Shown here in pieces: positions 1-5,786 of a stretch of DNA of 9,790 nt. Origin of the DNA: an uncultured Emergencia sp. (GTDB lineage Bacteria; Bacillota; Clostridia; Peptostreptococcales; Anaerovoracaceae); contig CALLDR010000094.1 in NCBI GenBank assembly GCA_937997955.1, forward strand, positions 1 to 9,790, read 5' to 3'. Below the pieces are notes generated by a model that was not told where the DNA came from, searched no databases, and saw only the letters and a list, made by a program, of their open reading frames with translations. The position numbers and the translations under genes were made by a program. Position 1 is the stretch's first letter. Each line of letters begins with the position of its first letter.

Positions 1-105
1 GTAAATTCCATTTCTGAAACATGTTTCTATAGCAAGCCTACACCCATTCTATGGGAAAAACAATGTAAAAAAGTTTTGAGGAAGAAATTTTTTCCCGCAG
101 TGTCT

Positions 106-140
106 TTTTGATGTCCGCGAGGGTGGTTTTGATGTCCGCG
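106..140. repeat. Direct repeat pair TTTTGATGTCCGCG
   Basis: Two identical 14-base copies lie at 106-119 and 127-140. Their starts are 21 bp apart, about two helical turns, so a protein could contact both on one face of the DNA. The role as a binding site is inference. Confidence 0.5.
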
Positions 141-161
141 GGCAGCAGCGCATATAATCAG

Positions 162-181
162 TGCGCAACCAATGCGTAACC
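162..181. repeat. Direct repeat pair TGCGYAACC
   Basis: TGCGCAACC at 162-170 is followed by TGCGTAACC at 173-181, one mismatch, at an 11-bp period (one helical turn). It may be part of an operator array; function unknown. Confidence 0.35.
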
Positions 182-208
182 TGTGGACAAAAGCCGTGTG
201 ATGATCGA

Positions 209-230
209 ACAATAATTGTACAATAATTGT
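209..230. repeat. Tandem palindromic 11-mer ACAATAATTGT x2
   Basis: Two exact abutting copies of ACAATAATTGT (209-219, 220-230) are each palindromic around a central base. Their junction makes a further perfect palindrome, ATTGTACAAT (215-224), whose GTAC core resembles the GT..AC pattern common in GntR-family operators. The 11-bp period would put both copies on the same DNA face. An operator upstream of the promoter is likely; which protein binds is inference. Confidence 0.5.
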
Positions 231-250
231 GCCTGATACAAAATAGTAGA

Positions 251-273
251 TGTATCACAAAAGTTGTGATACA
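251..273. promoter_or_regulatory. Long inverted repeat, probable operator of transcription unit 1
   Basis: Perfect 10-bp arms TGTATCACAA (251-260) and TTGTGATACA (264-273) flank the 3-base spacer AAG. The right arm overlaps the candidate -10 element, so a bound protein would block polymerase. The GntR regulator encoded in the same unit is the natural candidate ligand. A related copy of the half-site, CCTGATACA, lies just upstream at 232-240. Confidence 0.55.
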
Positions 274-275
274 AT
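267..275 (+). promoter_or_regulatory. Candidate extended -10 promoter for transcription unit 1
   Basis: TGATACAAT has the extended -10 form (TG, one base, then TACAAT at 270-275, one mismatch to TATAAT). No good -35 box sits 16-18 bp upstream, as expected for an extended -10 promoter. Transcription would start near 282, leaving a leader of about 90 bases. This is a sequence-pattern prediction only. Confidence 0.4.
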
Positions 276-371
276 AAAAGCGGAAATCACGACCTTCGCG
301 ATCTTAAAGAAGGACCTCAAAAAAGAGGGAGCCCGCCCCAAAGCGGGAATAATGAAAACAGGAGAAGTACC

Positions 372-1304
372 ATGAGCAAGAAAAGAAATTACCAGATGCA
401 GTCTCCGCATCTTTACAGCGTATTCTTTGCACCGCGGGGAAACGAGCGTATGCTGCGCCTGGGCATGCAGATCGCCCAGCAGTATCTGAACCCCCTGGAT
501 AAACTGATCGGCATCATCGGAGAGGCCGGCGCCGGAAAGAGCATGCTGATCAAGGGCATGTTTCCAGGCCTCGACCTGTGCAACGATGACAGCGGCGTCA
601 ACGTGCGGCCTCTGCCGATTCTCAGCGTAGACGAGGACGAGGGCTTCTACGCGCCCCATACCTATCACATGGACGTCCGCTTTGAATCCGCCTTCACCCA
701 AATGCACGTGCTGGCCGAGGCGGTGGAAAAAGCCGTCAAAAAAGGCCGCCGCGTCATCATCGAGCACTTTGAGCTGCTGTATCCGTTCCTGAAGAACAAC
801 GCCCAGCTTTTGATCGGCGTCGGGGAGGAGATCATCGTAACCAGGCCGACCATCTTCGGCCCGCTGCCTCAGGATATCGCCGACATCGTCATCAAATCCG
901 TCCGTTACCGGAAGATGGCCCACACGGCGGAGGATCTGGTGGAGCACTGCATGCCGAAGGAGCTCTTTGAGCAGTGCTTCCACGGAGACATCAAGAGAGG
1001 CTTCTCCCTGGGCTTCAAGGAAAAGCCGGAGATCGACATCGAGCAGCTGAGCAAAGAGGTCAAAGAGCACATCGACATGGACATTCCGATCACCTACTAC
1101 GATGAGGACCACATCAAAATGGGCGAGGTGATCCACCCGTGCACCGGCCCGCGGATCCACGTGCGCTCCACGGGGGAGATCGAGAACTTCCGCCTGCTGA
1201 AAGAGATCTTTTACGATTCGAGAGAAGATATGTACCTGATCATCGGCCTGGTCGGGGAGCGCTGGGATTACGAGACCCGCGACCTGAACAGGATTAAATT
1301 TTAA
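372..1304 (+). CDS. P-loop protein with alanyl-tRNA-synthetase editing-like C-terminus
   Basis: A 310-residue cytosolic protein with no signal peptide or membrane segment. The N-terminal half carries a Walker A loop, GEAGAGKS (residues 50-57), and a possible Walker B strand around 127-131 (VIIEH), so nucleotide binding is likely. The C-terminal part resembles the second additional (editing) domain of alanyl-tRNA synthetase. HTAEDLVEH (184-192) stands where AlaRS/AlaX proteins have the HxxxH zinc motif, and CTGPRIHVRSTGEI (257-270) resembles the CGGTH...TGEI segment. D188 replaces the second zinc His, and C257-H263 spacing is longer than in AlaRS. Proteins of this kind are, as I recall, annotated by the AlaRS second additional domain in clostridial genomes; the reaction is unknown to me. 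AGGAGA at 360-365 supports this ATG. It heads the hydro-lyase/GntR unit, which ties it to methylaspartate catabolism. Confidence is high for the gene and low for function. Confidence 0.85.
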   Translation: MSKKRNYQMQSPHLYSVFFAPRGNERMLRLGMQIAQQYLNPLDKLIGIIGEAGAGKSMLIKGMFPGLDLCNDDSGVNVRPLPILSVDEDEGFYAPHTYHMDVRFESAFTQMHVLAEAVEKAVKKGRRVIIEHFELLYPFLKNNAQLLIGVGEEIIVTRPTIFGPLPQDIADIVIKSVRYRKMAHTAEDLVEHCMPKELFEQCFHGDIKRGFSLGFKEKPEIDIEQLSKEVKEHIDMDIPITYYDEDHIKMGEVIHPCTGPRIHVRSTGEIENFRLLKEIFYDSREDMYLIIGLVGERWDYETRDLNRIKF

Positions 1305-1322
1305 TACATAACGGAGGAACTT

Positions 1323-2162
1323 ATGAGAACCATCAACAGTCAAGACATTACCCGCGCCGTGCGGGATCTCTGCATCGAGGCCAACTGCCATCTGCCGGAG
1401 GACGTCAAAGGCGCTATCGCCGACTGTAAGGCGTGCGAGCCTTTTTCCATCGCCAGAACAGTTTTGGACAAAATAGAAGAAAACTACGGCATCGCGGACG
1501 CCGACGAAGTGCCGATCTGCCAGGATACCGGCCTGGCCTGCGTCTTTCTGGAAATCGGCCAGGACGTCCACATCGAGGGAAACCTGAAGGACGCCGTAGA
1601 CGAGGGGGTCCGCCAGGGATATACAGAGGGCTACCTGCGCAAATCCTGCGTCAAAGACCCGATCGACCGGGTCAATACCGGCGACAACACGCCGGCCGTC
1701 ATCTACTACGAGATCGTGCCGGGCGACGGCCTGAAGATCACTGTGGCGCCGAAGGGCTTCGGCAGCGAGAACATGAGTCAGATCAAAATGCTGAAGCCTT
1801 CCGACGGGCTTGCCGGGGTCAAAGAGTTTATCGTCAAAGTGGTGGAGGACGCCGGCCCTAACCCATGTCCTCCTATCGTAGTCGGCGTCGGCATCGGCGG
1901 AACCTTTGACAAAGCGGCCATCCTGGCGAAAAAAGCTTTGATGCGTCCGCTGGACCAGCGAAACGAGAACCCGTTTTACCGCGATCTGGAAGAGGAAATG
2001 CTGGAAAAGATCAACGCTCTGGGCATCGGGCCTCAGGGCTTCGGCGGACGGACCACGGCTCTGGCGGTCAATATCGAGACCCTGCCGACCCATATCGCCG
2101 GACTGCCGTGCGCCGTCAACATCAACTGCCACGTAACCAGACATAAGACGGCGGAGCTGTAG
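1323..2162 (+). CDS. Class I fumarase-type hydro-lyase, alpha subunit (probable mesaconase)
   Basis: The 279-residue protein is the catalytic Fe-S subunit of a two-part class I fumarate hydratase/tartrate dehydratase family enzyme. Three cysteines in family positions should hold the oxygen-sensitive [4Fe-4S] cluster: C66 (ICQDTG), C182 (NPCPP) and C269 (NCHVTRH). Other family signatures are GFGSENMS (146-153), GIGGTFD (190-196) and NPFYRDLE (216-223). Beside glutamate mutase and methylaspartate ammonia-lyase genes the likely reaction is hydration of mesaconate to (S)-citramalate. Ordinary fumarase activity or promiscuity is possible, because substrate preference cannot be read from these motifs. 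GGAGGA at 1313-1318 is well placed for the ATG. The beta gene follows after 16 bases, and single-chain fumarases carry both parts fused. Confidence 0.9.
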   Translation: MRTINSQDITRAVRDLCIEANCHLPEDVKGAIADCKACEPFSIARTVLDKIEENYGIADADEVPICQDTGLACVFLEIGQDVHIEGNLKDAVDEGVRQGYTEGYLRKSCVKDPIDRVNTGDNTPAVIYYEIVPGDGLKITVAPKGFGSENMSQIKMLKPSDGLAGVKEFIVKVVEDAGPNPCPPIVVGVGIGGTFDKAAILAKKALMRPLDQRNENPFYRDLEEEMLEKINALGIGPQGFGGRTTALAVNIETLPTHIAGLPCAVNINCHVTRHKTAEL

Positions 2163-2178
2163 GAAGGGGGGAACACAG

Positions 2179-2742
2179 ATGGAAAAGAAAATTACAATGC
2201 CGCTGACGGCGGAAAAGACCAGAGAACTGCGCTGCGGCGACAACGTTTTGATCAGCGGCGTGATCTACACAGGAAGAGACGCGGCCCACAAGCGGCTGGT
2301 GGAGCTGCTGGACGCGGGAAAAGAGCTGCCTATCGACGTTAAAGACGGCGTGATCTACTACGTAGGCCCCGCTCCTGCCAAACCGGGACAGGTCATCGGC
2401 TCGGCAGGACCGACCACCAGCTACCGCATGGACGCTTACGCGCCGGCTTTGCTGGATCTGGGCCTGAAGGGCATGATCGGCAAGGGCAAGCGGTCCCCTG
2501 AGGTCATCGAGGCCATGAAGAGAAACGGCGCGGTTTACTTCGGCGCCATCGGCGGAGCGGGCGCGCTGCTGTCCAAGTGCATCAAAAAGGCCGAAGTGGT
2601 CTGCTATGAGGACCTGGGCGCGGAAGCGGTACGCCGCCTGGAGGTGGAAGACCTTCCGGCCGTGGTCATCATCGACAGCCAGGGAAACAATCTGTACGAA
2701 CAGGGCAGAGAGAACTATCTGTCCATGGAAAAGGAGAAATAA
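2179..2742 (+). CDS. Class I fumarase-type hydro-lyase, beta subunit (probable mesaconase)
   Basis: The 187-residue protein matches the C-terminal swivelling domain of class I fumarases, which in split enzymes is a separate beta subunit. Signatures are SGVIYTGRDAAHKR (26-39), GPTTSYRMD (77-85), GKGKR (101-105) and GAIGGAGAL (122-130). The GPTTSxRMD segment is a family-typical conserved patch thought to bind substrate carboxylates. It should pair with the alpha subunit just upstream to form the active site at the subunit interface. A purine-rich stretch (2161-2170) acts as ribosome site. The stop is only 3 bases before the GntR start, so the two are surely co-transcribed. As for the alpha subunit, mesaconase is inferred from context and fumarase is the alternative. 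Confidence 0.9.
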   Translation: MEKKITMPLTAEKTRELRCGDNVLISGVIYTGRDAAHKRLVELLDAGKELPIDVKDGVIYYVGPAPAKPGQVIGSAGPTTSYRMDAYAPALLDLGLKGMIGKGKRSPEVIEAMKRNGAVYFGAIGGAGALLSKCIKKAEVVCYEDLGAEAVRRLEVEDLPAVVIIDSQGNNLYEQGRENYLSMEKEK

Positions 2743-2745
2743 ATC

Positions 2746-3729
2746 ATGCTGCATCTGAAGCTGGACGGCAGCGGACAGGGGCCGATCTACAAACAGATCG
2801 CCGCCGCCATTGAAAAGGATATCGAAAGCGGACGTCTGCCCGCGGGGTATAAGCTGCCCACGGTGCGGGAGCTGTCCAGTGAGATGGGCGTAGCCTGCGG
2901 AACCATCAAGCACGCCTATGAGCACCTGGAGGAGAGAGGCTTTGTGGCCATGGTGCAGGGAAGCGGTTCCTTTGTGCTGGACAGAAGCGAGGACACTTCC
3001 AGCCGCAAGGAACAGGCTATGGCGGCCATCGACGGCATGTTTCATCAGCTGGAGCGTCTGGGATTTACCCCGAGGGAGATGGAAATCTATCTGAACCTGA
3101 AGCTACGCGGCCTGGAGGAAAAGTACGATGTGGTAAAGGTGGCCGTGGTGGACTGCAACCCGGAGACGCTGCAGCTCATCGAGAAGCAGCTGTCCCAGAT
3201 CGGTTACGCGGAAACCGCGCCCTTCGCTCTGAGCAGGCTGGAGGAGATCGCGCCGAAGCTCAATTCGGACTACGACGTGATCCTGACCACCTCTACTCAT
3301 TTCGCTGAGGTGGAGCCGTATATCAATCAAAACAAGACCCTGGCCATGATGGCCATGACGCCGGCGATTCGGACGACTATACAGCTGGCCAAGGTGGGAG
3401 ATGAGGCCCAGGTGGGCATCTTCTGCGCCAGCGACGCGTTTTCCCAGGTGGTCCGCACCGGCTGTCTGGGCATGGGAAGCTGGAGCGAGCGGCTTACCAC
3501 CCAGCTGATGGGTATGCCGGGGCTGGCGGACTTTCTGGAGGCCCAGGACGTGGTCATCGTGCCGGAGGGCTACGACGCCTTCACATCAAAGGAAGAAAGG
3601 TCTCAGCTGGCCGCTTACCGGGAATCCGGCGGCCATGTGGTAGGCTATGATTACAAGATCGACCGGGGCTCTTTCCTCTATGTGGAGGCCCAGATCAAAA
3701 AATGCATGAATAAGAAACGAAGCGTTTGA
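2746..3729 (+). CDS. GntR-type transcriptional regulator with atypical C-terminal domain
   Basis: The N-terminal residues 1-80 form a GntR winged helix-turn-helix: PIYKQIAAAIEKDI (13-26), then LPAGYKLPTVRELS (31-44) and GTIKHAYEHLEERG (52-65), with the wing near 70-77. Residues about 130-327 do not look like FCD, UTRA or MocR aminotransferase domains. They alternate hydrophobic strands and helices (KVAVVDCNPE 131-140, DYDVILTTSTH 175-185, AQVGIFCASD 221-230, DVVIVPEGYD 268-277), suggesting a Rossmann-like or periplasmic-binding-like sensor fold. The length of 327 is well above the short YtrA type. Encoded 3 bases after the hydro-lyase beta gene and ended by a strong terminator, it is the likely regulator of the cluster. 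Effector unknown; glutamate or a pathway intermediate is a guess. Confidence 0.85.
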   Translation: MLHLKLDGSGQGPIYKQIAAAIEKDIESGRLPAGYKLPTVRELSSEMGVACGTIKHAYEHLEERGFVAMVQGSGSFVLDRSEDTSSRKEQAMAAIDGMFHQLERLGFTPREMEIYLNLKLRGLEEKYDVVKVAVVDCNPETLQLIEKQLSQIGYAETAPFALSRLEEIAPKLNSDYDVILTTSTHFAEVEPYINQNKTLAMMAMTPAIRTTIQLAKVGDEAQVGIFCASDAFSQVVRTGCLGMGSWSERLTTQLMGMPGLADFLEAQDVVIVPEGYDAFTSKEERSQLAAYRESGGHVVGYDYKIDRGSFLYVEAQIKKCMNKKRSV

Positions 3730-3753
3730 GGGACTGGAAACAGTCCCTTTTTT
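3730..3753 (+). terminator. Intrinsic terminator after the GntR gene
   Basis: A perfect 7-bp stem GGGACTG/CAGTCCC (3730-3736 with 3741-3747) closes a GAAA tetraloop and is followed at once by six T residues. It begins at the base after the GntR stop codon, so it separates the two transcription units. Confidence 0.93.
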
Positions 3754-3869
3754 CTTTGCCGATGAAGATAGACAGCTGGCCGACGAGGACGAACCGGGGC
3801 CGGCGAAGGGTATCCTCTTCCAAAAAAAGTTCTTTGCATTCGATAAACAAAACAAAAACAATCTAGCTG

Positions 3870-3898
3870 TAGACAAATGAGATAGAACAATGTACTAT
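3870..3898 (+). promoter_or_regulatory. Probable sigma-A promoter for glmS-glmL-glmE
   Basis: TAGACA (3870-3875, one mismatch to TTGACA) is followed after 17 bases by TACTAT (3893-3898, two mismatches to TATAAT), with an AT-rich surround. The expected start is near 3905. The spacing is ideal and the site lies just upstream of glmS. Confidence 0.55.
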
Positions 3899-3903
3899 AA
3901 AGG

Positions 3904-3912
3904 TGTAATACA
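3904..3912. promoter_or_regulatory. Possible operator half-site at the glmS transcription start
   Basis: TGTAATACA, itself palindromic around its central base, differs by one base from the TGTGATACA half-site of the inverted repeat at 251-273 and lies on the predicted transcription start. A shared regulator for both units is inference from this match. Confidence 0.3.
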
Positions 3913-3931
3913 TTTTATCGATTTTGAGTTC

Positions 3932-3937
3932 GAGGTG
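3932..3937 (+). promoter_or_regulatory. Ribosome binding site deciding the glmS start
   Basis: GAGGTG lies 3 bases after its GAGG core from the first ATG (3939) and 6 bases from the second (3942). The second, adjacent ATG is therefore the better spaced start. Confidence 0.5.
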
Positions 3938-3941
3938 AATG

Positions 3942-4364
3942 ATGGAAGACAGTAAAAAGAAATTAGTGATCGGCGTCATCGGCGCTGACGTTCACGCAGT
4001 AGGTATCCAGATTCTGGATCATGCCTTTGAGGAAGCAGGCTTTGATGTGACCAATCTGGGCGTCATGGTATCCCAGGAGGAATATATCGCCGCGGCTGTG
4101 GAAACAGACGCTGACGCGATCATGGTATCCTCCCTGTACGGCCACGGCGAGCTGGACTGCCGGGGCTTGAGAGAAAAGTGCAACGAGGCTGGACTTACCG
4201 ATATCCTGCTGTATGTAGGCGGCAACATCGTCGTGGGCAAGCAGCCTTTTGACGAGGTAGAGGCCAGATTCAAGAAGATGGGATTCAACCGTGTATTCGG
4301 TCCGGGGACGGCTCCGGAGGAGACCATCAAAGCCCTGCGAGAGGACTTTGGCCTGACAGCTTAG
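3942..4364 (+). CDS. glmS: Glutamate mutase sigma (S) subunit, B12-binding
   Basis: The small cobalamin-binding subunit of coenzyme-B12-dependent glutamate mutase, which converts L-glutamate to (2S,3S)-3-methylaspartate. Of 140 residues (141 if ATG 3939 is used), it has the base-off/His-on signature DxHxxG as DVHAVG (residues 16-21 from ATG 3942), whose His replaces the lower cobalt ligand. The later nucleotide-loop patches are SSLYGHGE (63-70) and VGGN (92-95). Length matches the clostridial family. It forms the active enzyme with GlmE, encoded two genes downstream in the usual S-L-E order. It is first in its transcription unit, behind its own promoter. Two adjacent ATGs exist, and ribosome-site spacing favours the second. 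Confidence 0.96.
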   Translation: MEDSKKKLVIGVIGADVHAVGIQILDHAFEEAGFDVTNLGVMVSQEEYIAAAVETDADAIMVSSLYGHGELDCRGLREKCNEAGLTDILLYVGGNIVVGKQPFDEVEARFKKMGFNRVFGPGTAPEETIKALREDFGLTA

Positions 4365-4391
4365 GATAACTTAGGAAAAACGGTGAAAACC

Positions 4392-5786
4392 ATGAAGAAC
4401 ATATTATTGATAGATTTCGGCAGCACGTACACCAAGGTAACGGCCGTGGATCTGGAAGAAGAGCGGCTTTTGGGAACCGCGTCCAGCTACACCACCGTGG
4501 AGACCGACATCAACGAAGGACTGGCCAACGCTCTGGAAAACCTCTTCGCGAAGACGGGACCCCTGGACTTTGACCAGCGGTATGCCTGCTCCAGCGCGGC
4601 GGGCGGCCTGAAAATGGTCAGCTGCGGACTGGTGCCGGAGCTGACGGCCGAGGCTGCCAGAATGGCGTCCCTGGGAGCGGGGGCAAAGGTCATGCAGGTC
4701 TATTCCTATCAGCTGACGGAAGAAGACGGCGAAGAGATCGAAGAACTGAAACCGGACATTTTCCTGCTGACAGGAGGGACCGACGGCGGCAATAGGGACA
4801 CCATCATAGAAAACGCCAGGGTGCTGGCAGGCGTCCCGTCCCAGTTTCCTATCGTCATCGCCGGCAACAGAAACGCCGCTTCCGCGTGCAGACGCATCTT
4901 GGAGAAGGCCGGCAAGCAGGCGGTGGTCTGTGAAAACGTGATGCCCCGGTTCGGGGTCCTCAACATCGAACCGGCACAGAACCGGATCCGGGATATCTTT
5001 CTGGAACGGATCATCAAGGCCAAGGGCCTGTCGGAAGCCAGCCAGCTGATTTCCGGCATCATGATGCCAACGCCGGCGGCGGTGCTTTCAGCCATGGAGC
5101 TGCTGGCAAAGGGAACGGAGACGGAGAAAGGACTGGGCGATCTGGTGGCCGTCGACGTAGGCGGCGCGACCACCGACGTATACTCCATGAGCCTGGGCGA
5201 GCCAACCGGCGTCAACACGGTCATCAAAGGCCTGCCGGAGCCGTACGCCAAGCGGACGGTGGAAGGTGACATCGGCATGCGCTACAGCGCGTCAGGGGTC
5301 GTGGAAGCAGCAGGTATGCAGGCGCTGTGCAGCCTTTCCGGACTGTCCCAGGAGAAGGCGGAGGAGCTGATGGCTTTGATCACCAGCGAGACGGACACTT
5401 TGCCGAAGACCCCGGAGCTGGCGGCGCTGGATTTCGCGCTGGCGTCTCTGGCGGTCAAAATCGGAATGACCCGTCACGCCGGCCGCATAGAGAAGGTCTA
5501 TACGCCTGTAGGCGAGACGTGGCTGCAGGAGGGCAAGGATCTGACCGCGGTGGAAAAGGCCGTTCTGACAGGCGGGTCCCTGATCCACGCGGAGGGGGCG
5601 GAAAAGATCGCCCGCAGCATCCTGTACGACCTGTCAGAGCCGTCCTCACTGAAACCGAAGCAGGCTGAGATCCTGCTGGATAAGGAATATATATTGTCGG
5701 CCATGGGGCTTCTGGCCCAGCATGCGCCGGATACAGCGTTAAAAATCATGAAGAAGGAGTTATTATCCTATGGAACTGCAAAATAA
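4392..5786 (+). CDS. glmL: Glutamate mutase reactivating ATPase GlmL (MutL family)
   Basis: An ASKHA-fold ATPase of the MutL/GlmL family, normally encoded between the S and E subunit genes and thought to reactivate or load the B12 mutase by exchanging damaged cobalamin. ATP-site motifs in order, counted from the possible GTG start at 4383, are IDFGSTYTKV (10-19, phosphate 1), LLTGGTDGGN (128-137), DVGGATTDVYS (258-268, phosphate 2) and LTGGSL (395-400, adenosine loop). It is unrelated to the DNA-repair MutL. Start choice is open: ATG 4392 has CGGTGA just upstream, while in-frame GTG 4383 has AGGA at 4373-4376 and adds three residues. Its 3' end overlaps glmE by 17 bases, indicating translational coupling. 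Confidence 0.93.
   Translation: MKNILLIDFGSTYTKVTAVDLEEERLLGTASSYTTVETDINEGLANALENLFAKTGPLDFDQRYACSSAAGGLKMVSCGLVPELTAEAARMASLGAGAKVMQVYSYQLTEEDGEEIEELKPDIFLLTGGTDGGNRDTIIENARVLAGVPSQFPIVIAGNRNAASACRRILEKAGKQAVVCENVMPRFGVLNIEPAQNRIRDIFLERIIKAKGLSEASQLISGIMMPTPAAVLSAMELLAKGTETEKGLGDLVAVDVGGATTDVYSMSLGEPTGVNTVIKGLPEPYAKRTVEGDIGMRYSASGVVEAAGMQALCSLSGLSQEKAEELMALITSETDTLPKTPELAALDFALASLAVKIGMTRHAGRIEKVYTPVGETWLQEGKDLTAVEKAVLTGGSLIHAEGAEKIARSILYDLSEPSSLKPKQAEILLDKEYILSAMGLLAQHAPDTALKIMKKELLSYGTAK

Larger units (their letters stand above)
1..371. other. Gene-free leader region rich in paired repeats and palindromes
   Basis: No open frame here has a credible start, ribosome site or recognisable protein, so I read it as intergenic and 5' leader DNA. 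It holds a perfect 12-bp palindrome GAAACATGTTTC (16-27), a direct pair TTTTGATGTCCGCG (106-119, 127-140), a direct pair TGCGCAACC/TGCGTAACC (162-170, 173-181), two abutting copies of ACAATAATTGT (209-230), and a 23-bp inverted repeat (251-273). The leader after about 280 can form short hairpins, the best being CCCGC/GCGGG (332-336 with 343-347), just before the ribosome site of the first gene. I see no cobalamin riboswitch and no tRNA. Confidence 0.6.
3754..3938. other. Intergenic region with promoter of the glutamate mutase unit
   Basis: After the terminator the DNA is GC-rich to about 3815 and then sharply AT-rich, holding the promoter near 3870-3898. A 34-codon frame from ATG 3763 has no ribosome site and no recognisable product. 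I see no riboswitch. Confidence 0.55.

Noticed and set aside
182..190. TGTGGACAA, one mismatch from a DnaA box
   Set aside because: A single site without an AT-rich unwinding element or clustered boxes; expected by chance.
27..258. Two short minus-strand frames in the left leader region
   Set aside because: They overlap each other and the repeat-rich regulatory DNA, lack ribosome sites and resemble nothing known.
280..371. Possible cobalamin riboswitch, since the mutase uses B12
   Set aside because: The leader is about 90 bases, too short, and no B12-box-like segment is visible here or before glmS.
255..2243. A 662-codon open frame on the minus strand
   Set aside because: It lies opposite two recognisable or well-motivated genes and part of a third, and its translation resembles no known family. 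GC-rich third codon positions keep the antisense frame free of stops.
3763..3867. A 34-codon frame (ATG 3763) and an acidic stretch in another frame between the terminator and glmS
   Set aside because: No ribosome site or recognisable product, and the acidic stretch has no start codon. A decayed gene cannot be excluded but is not supported.
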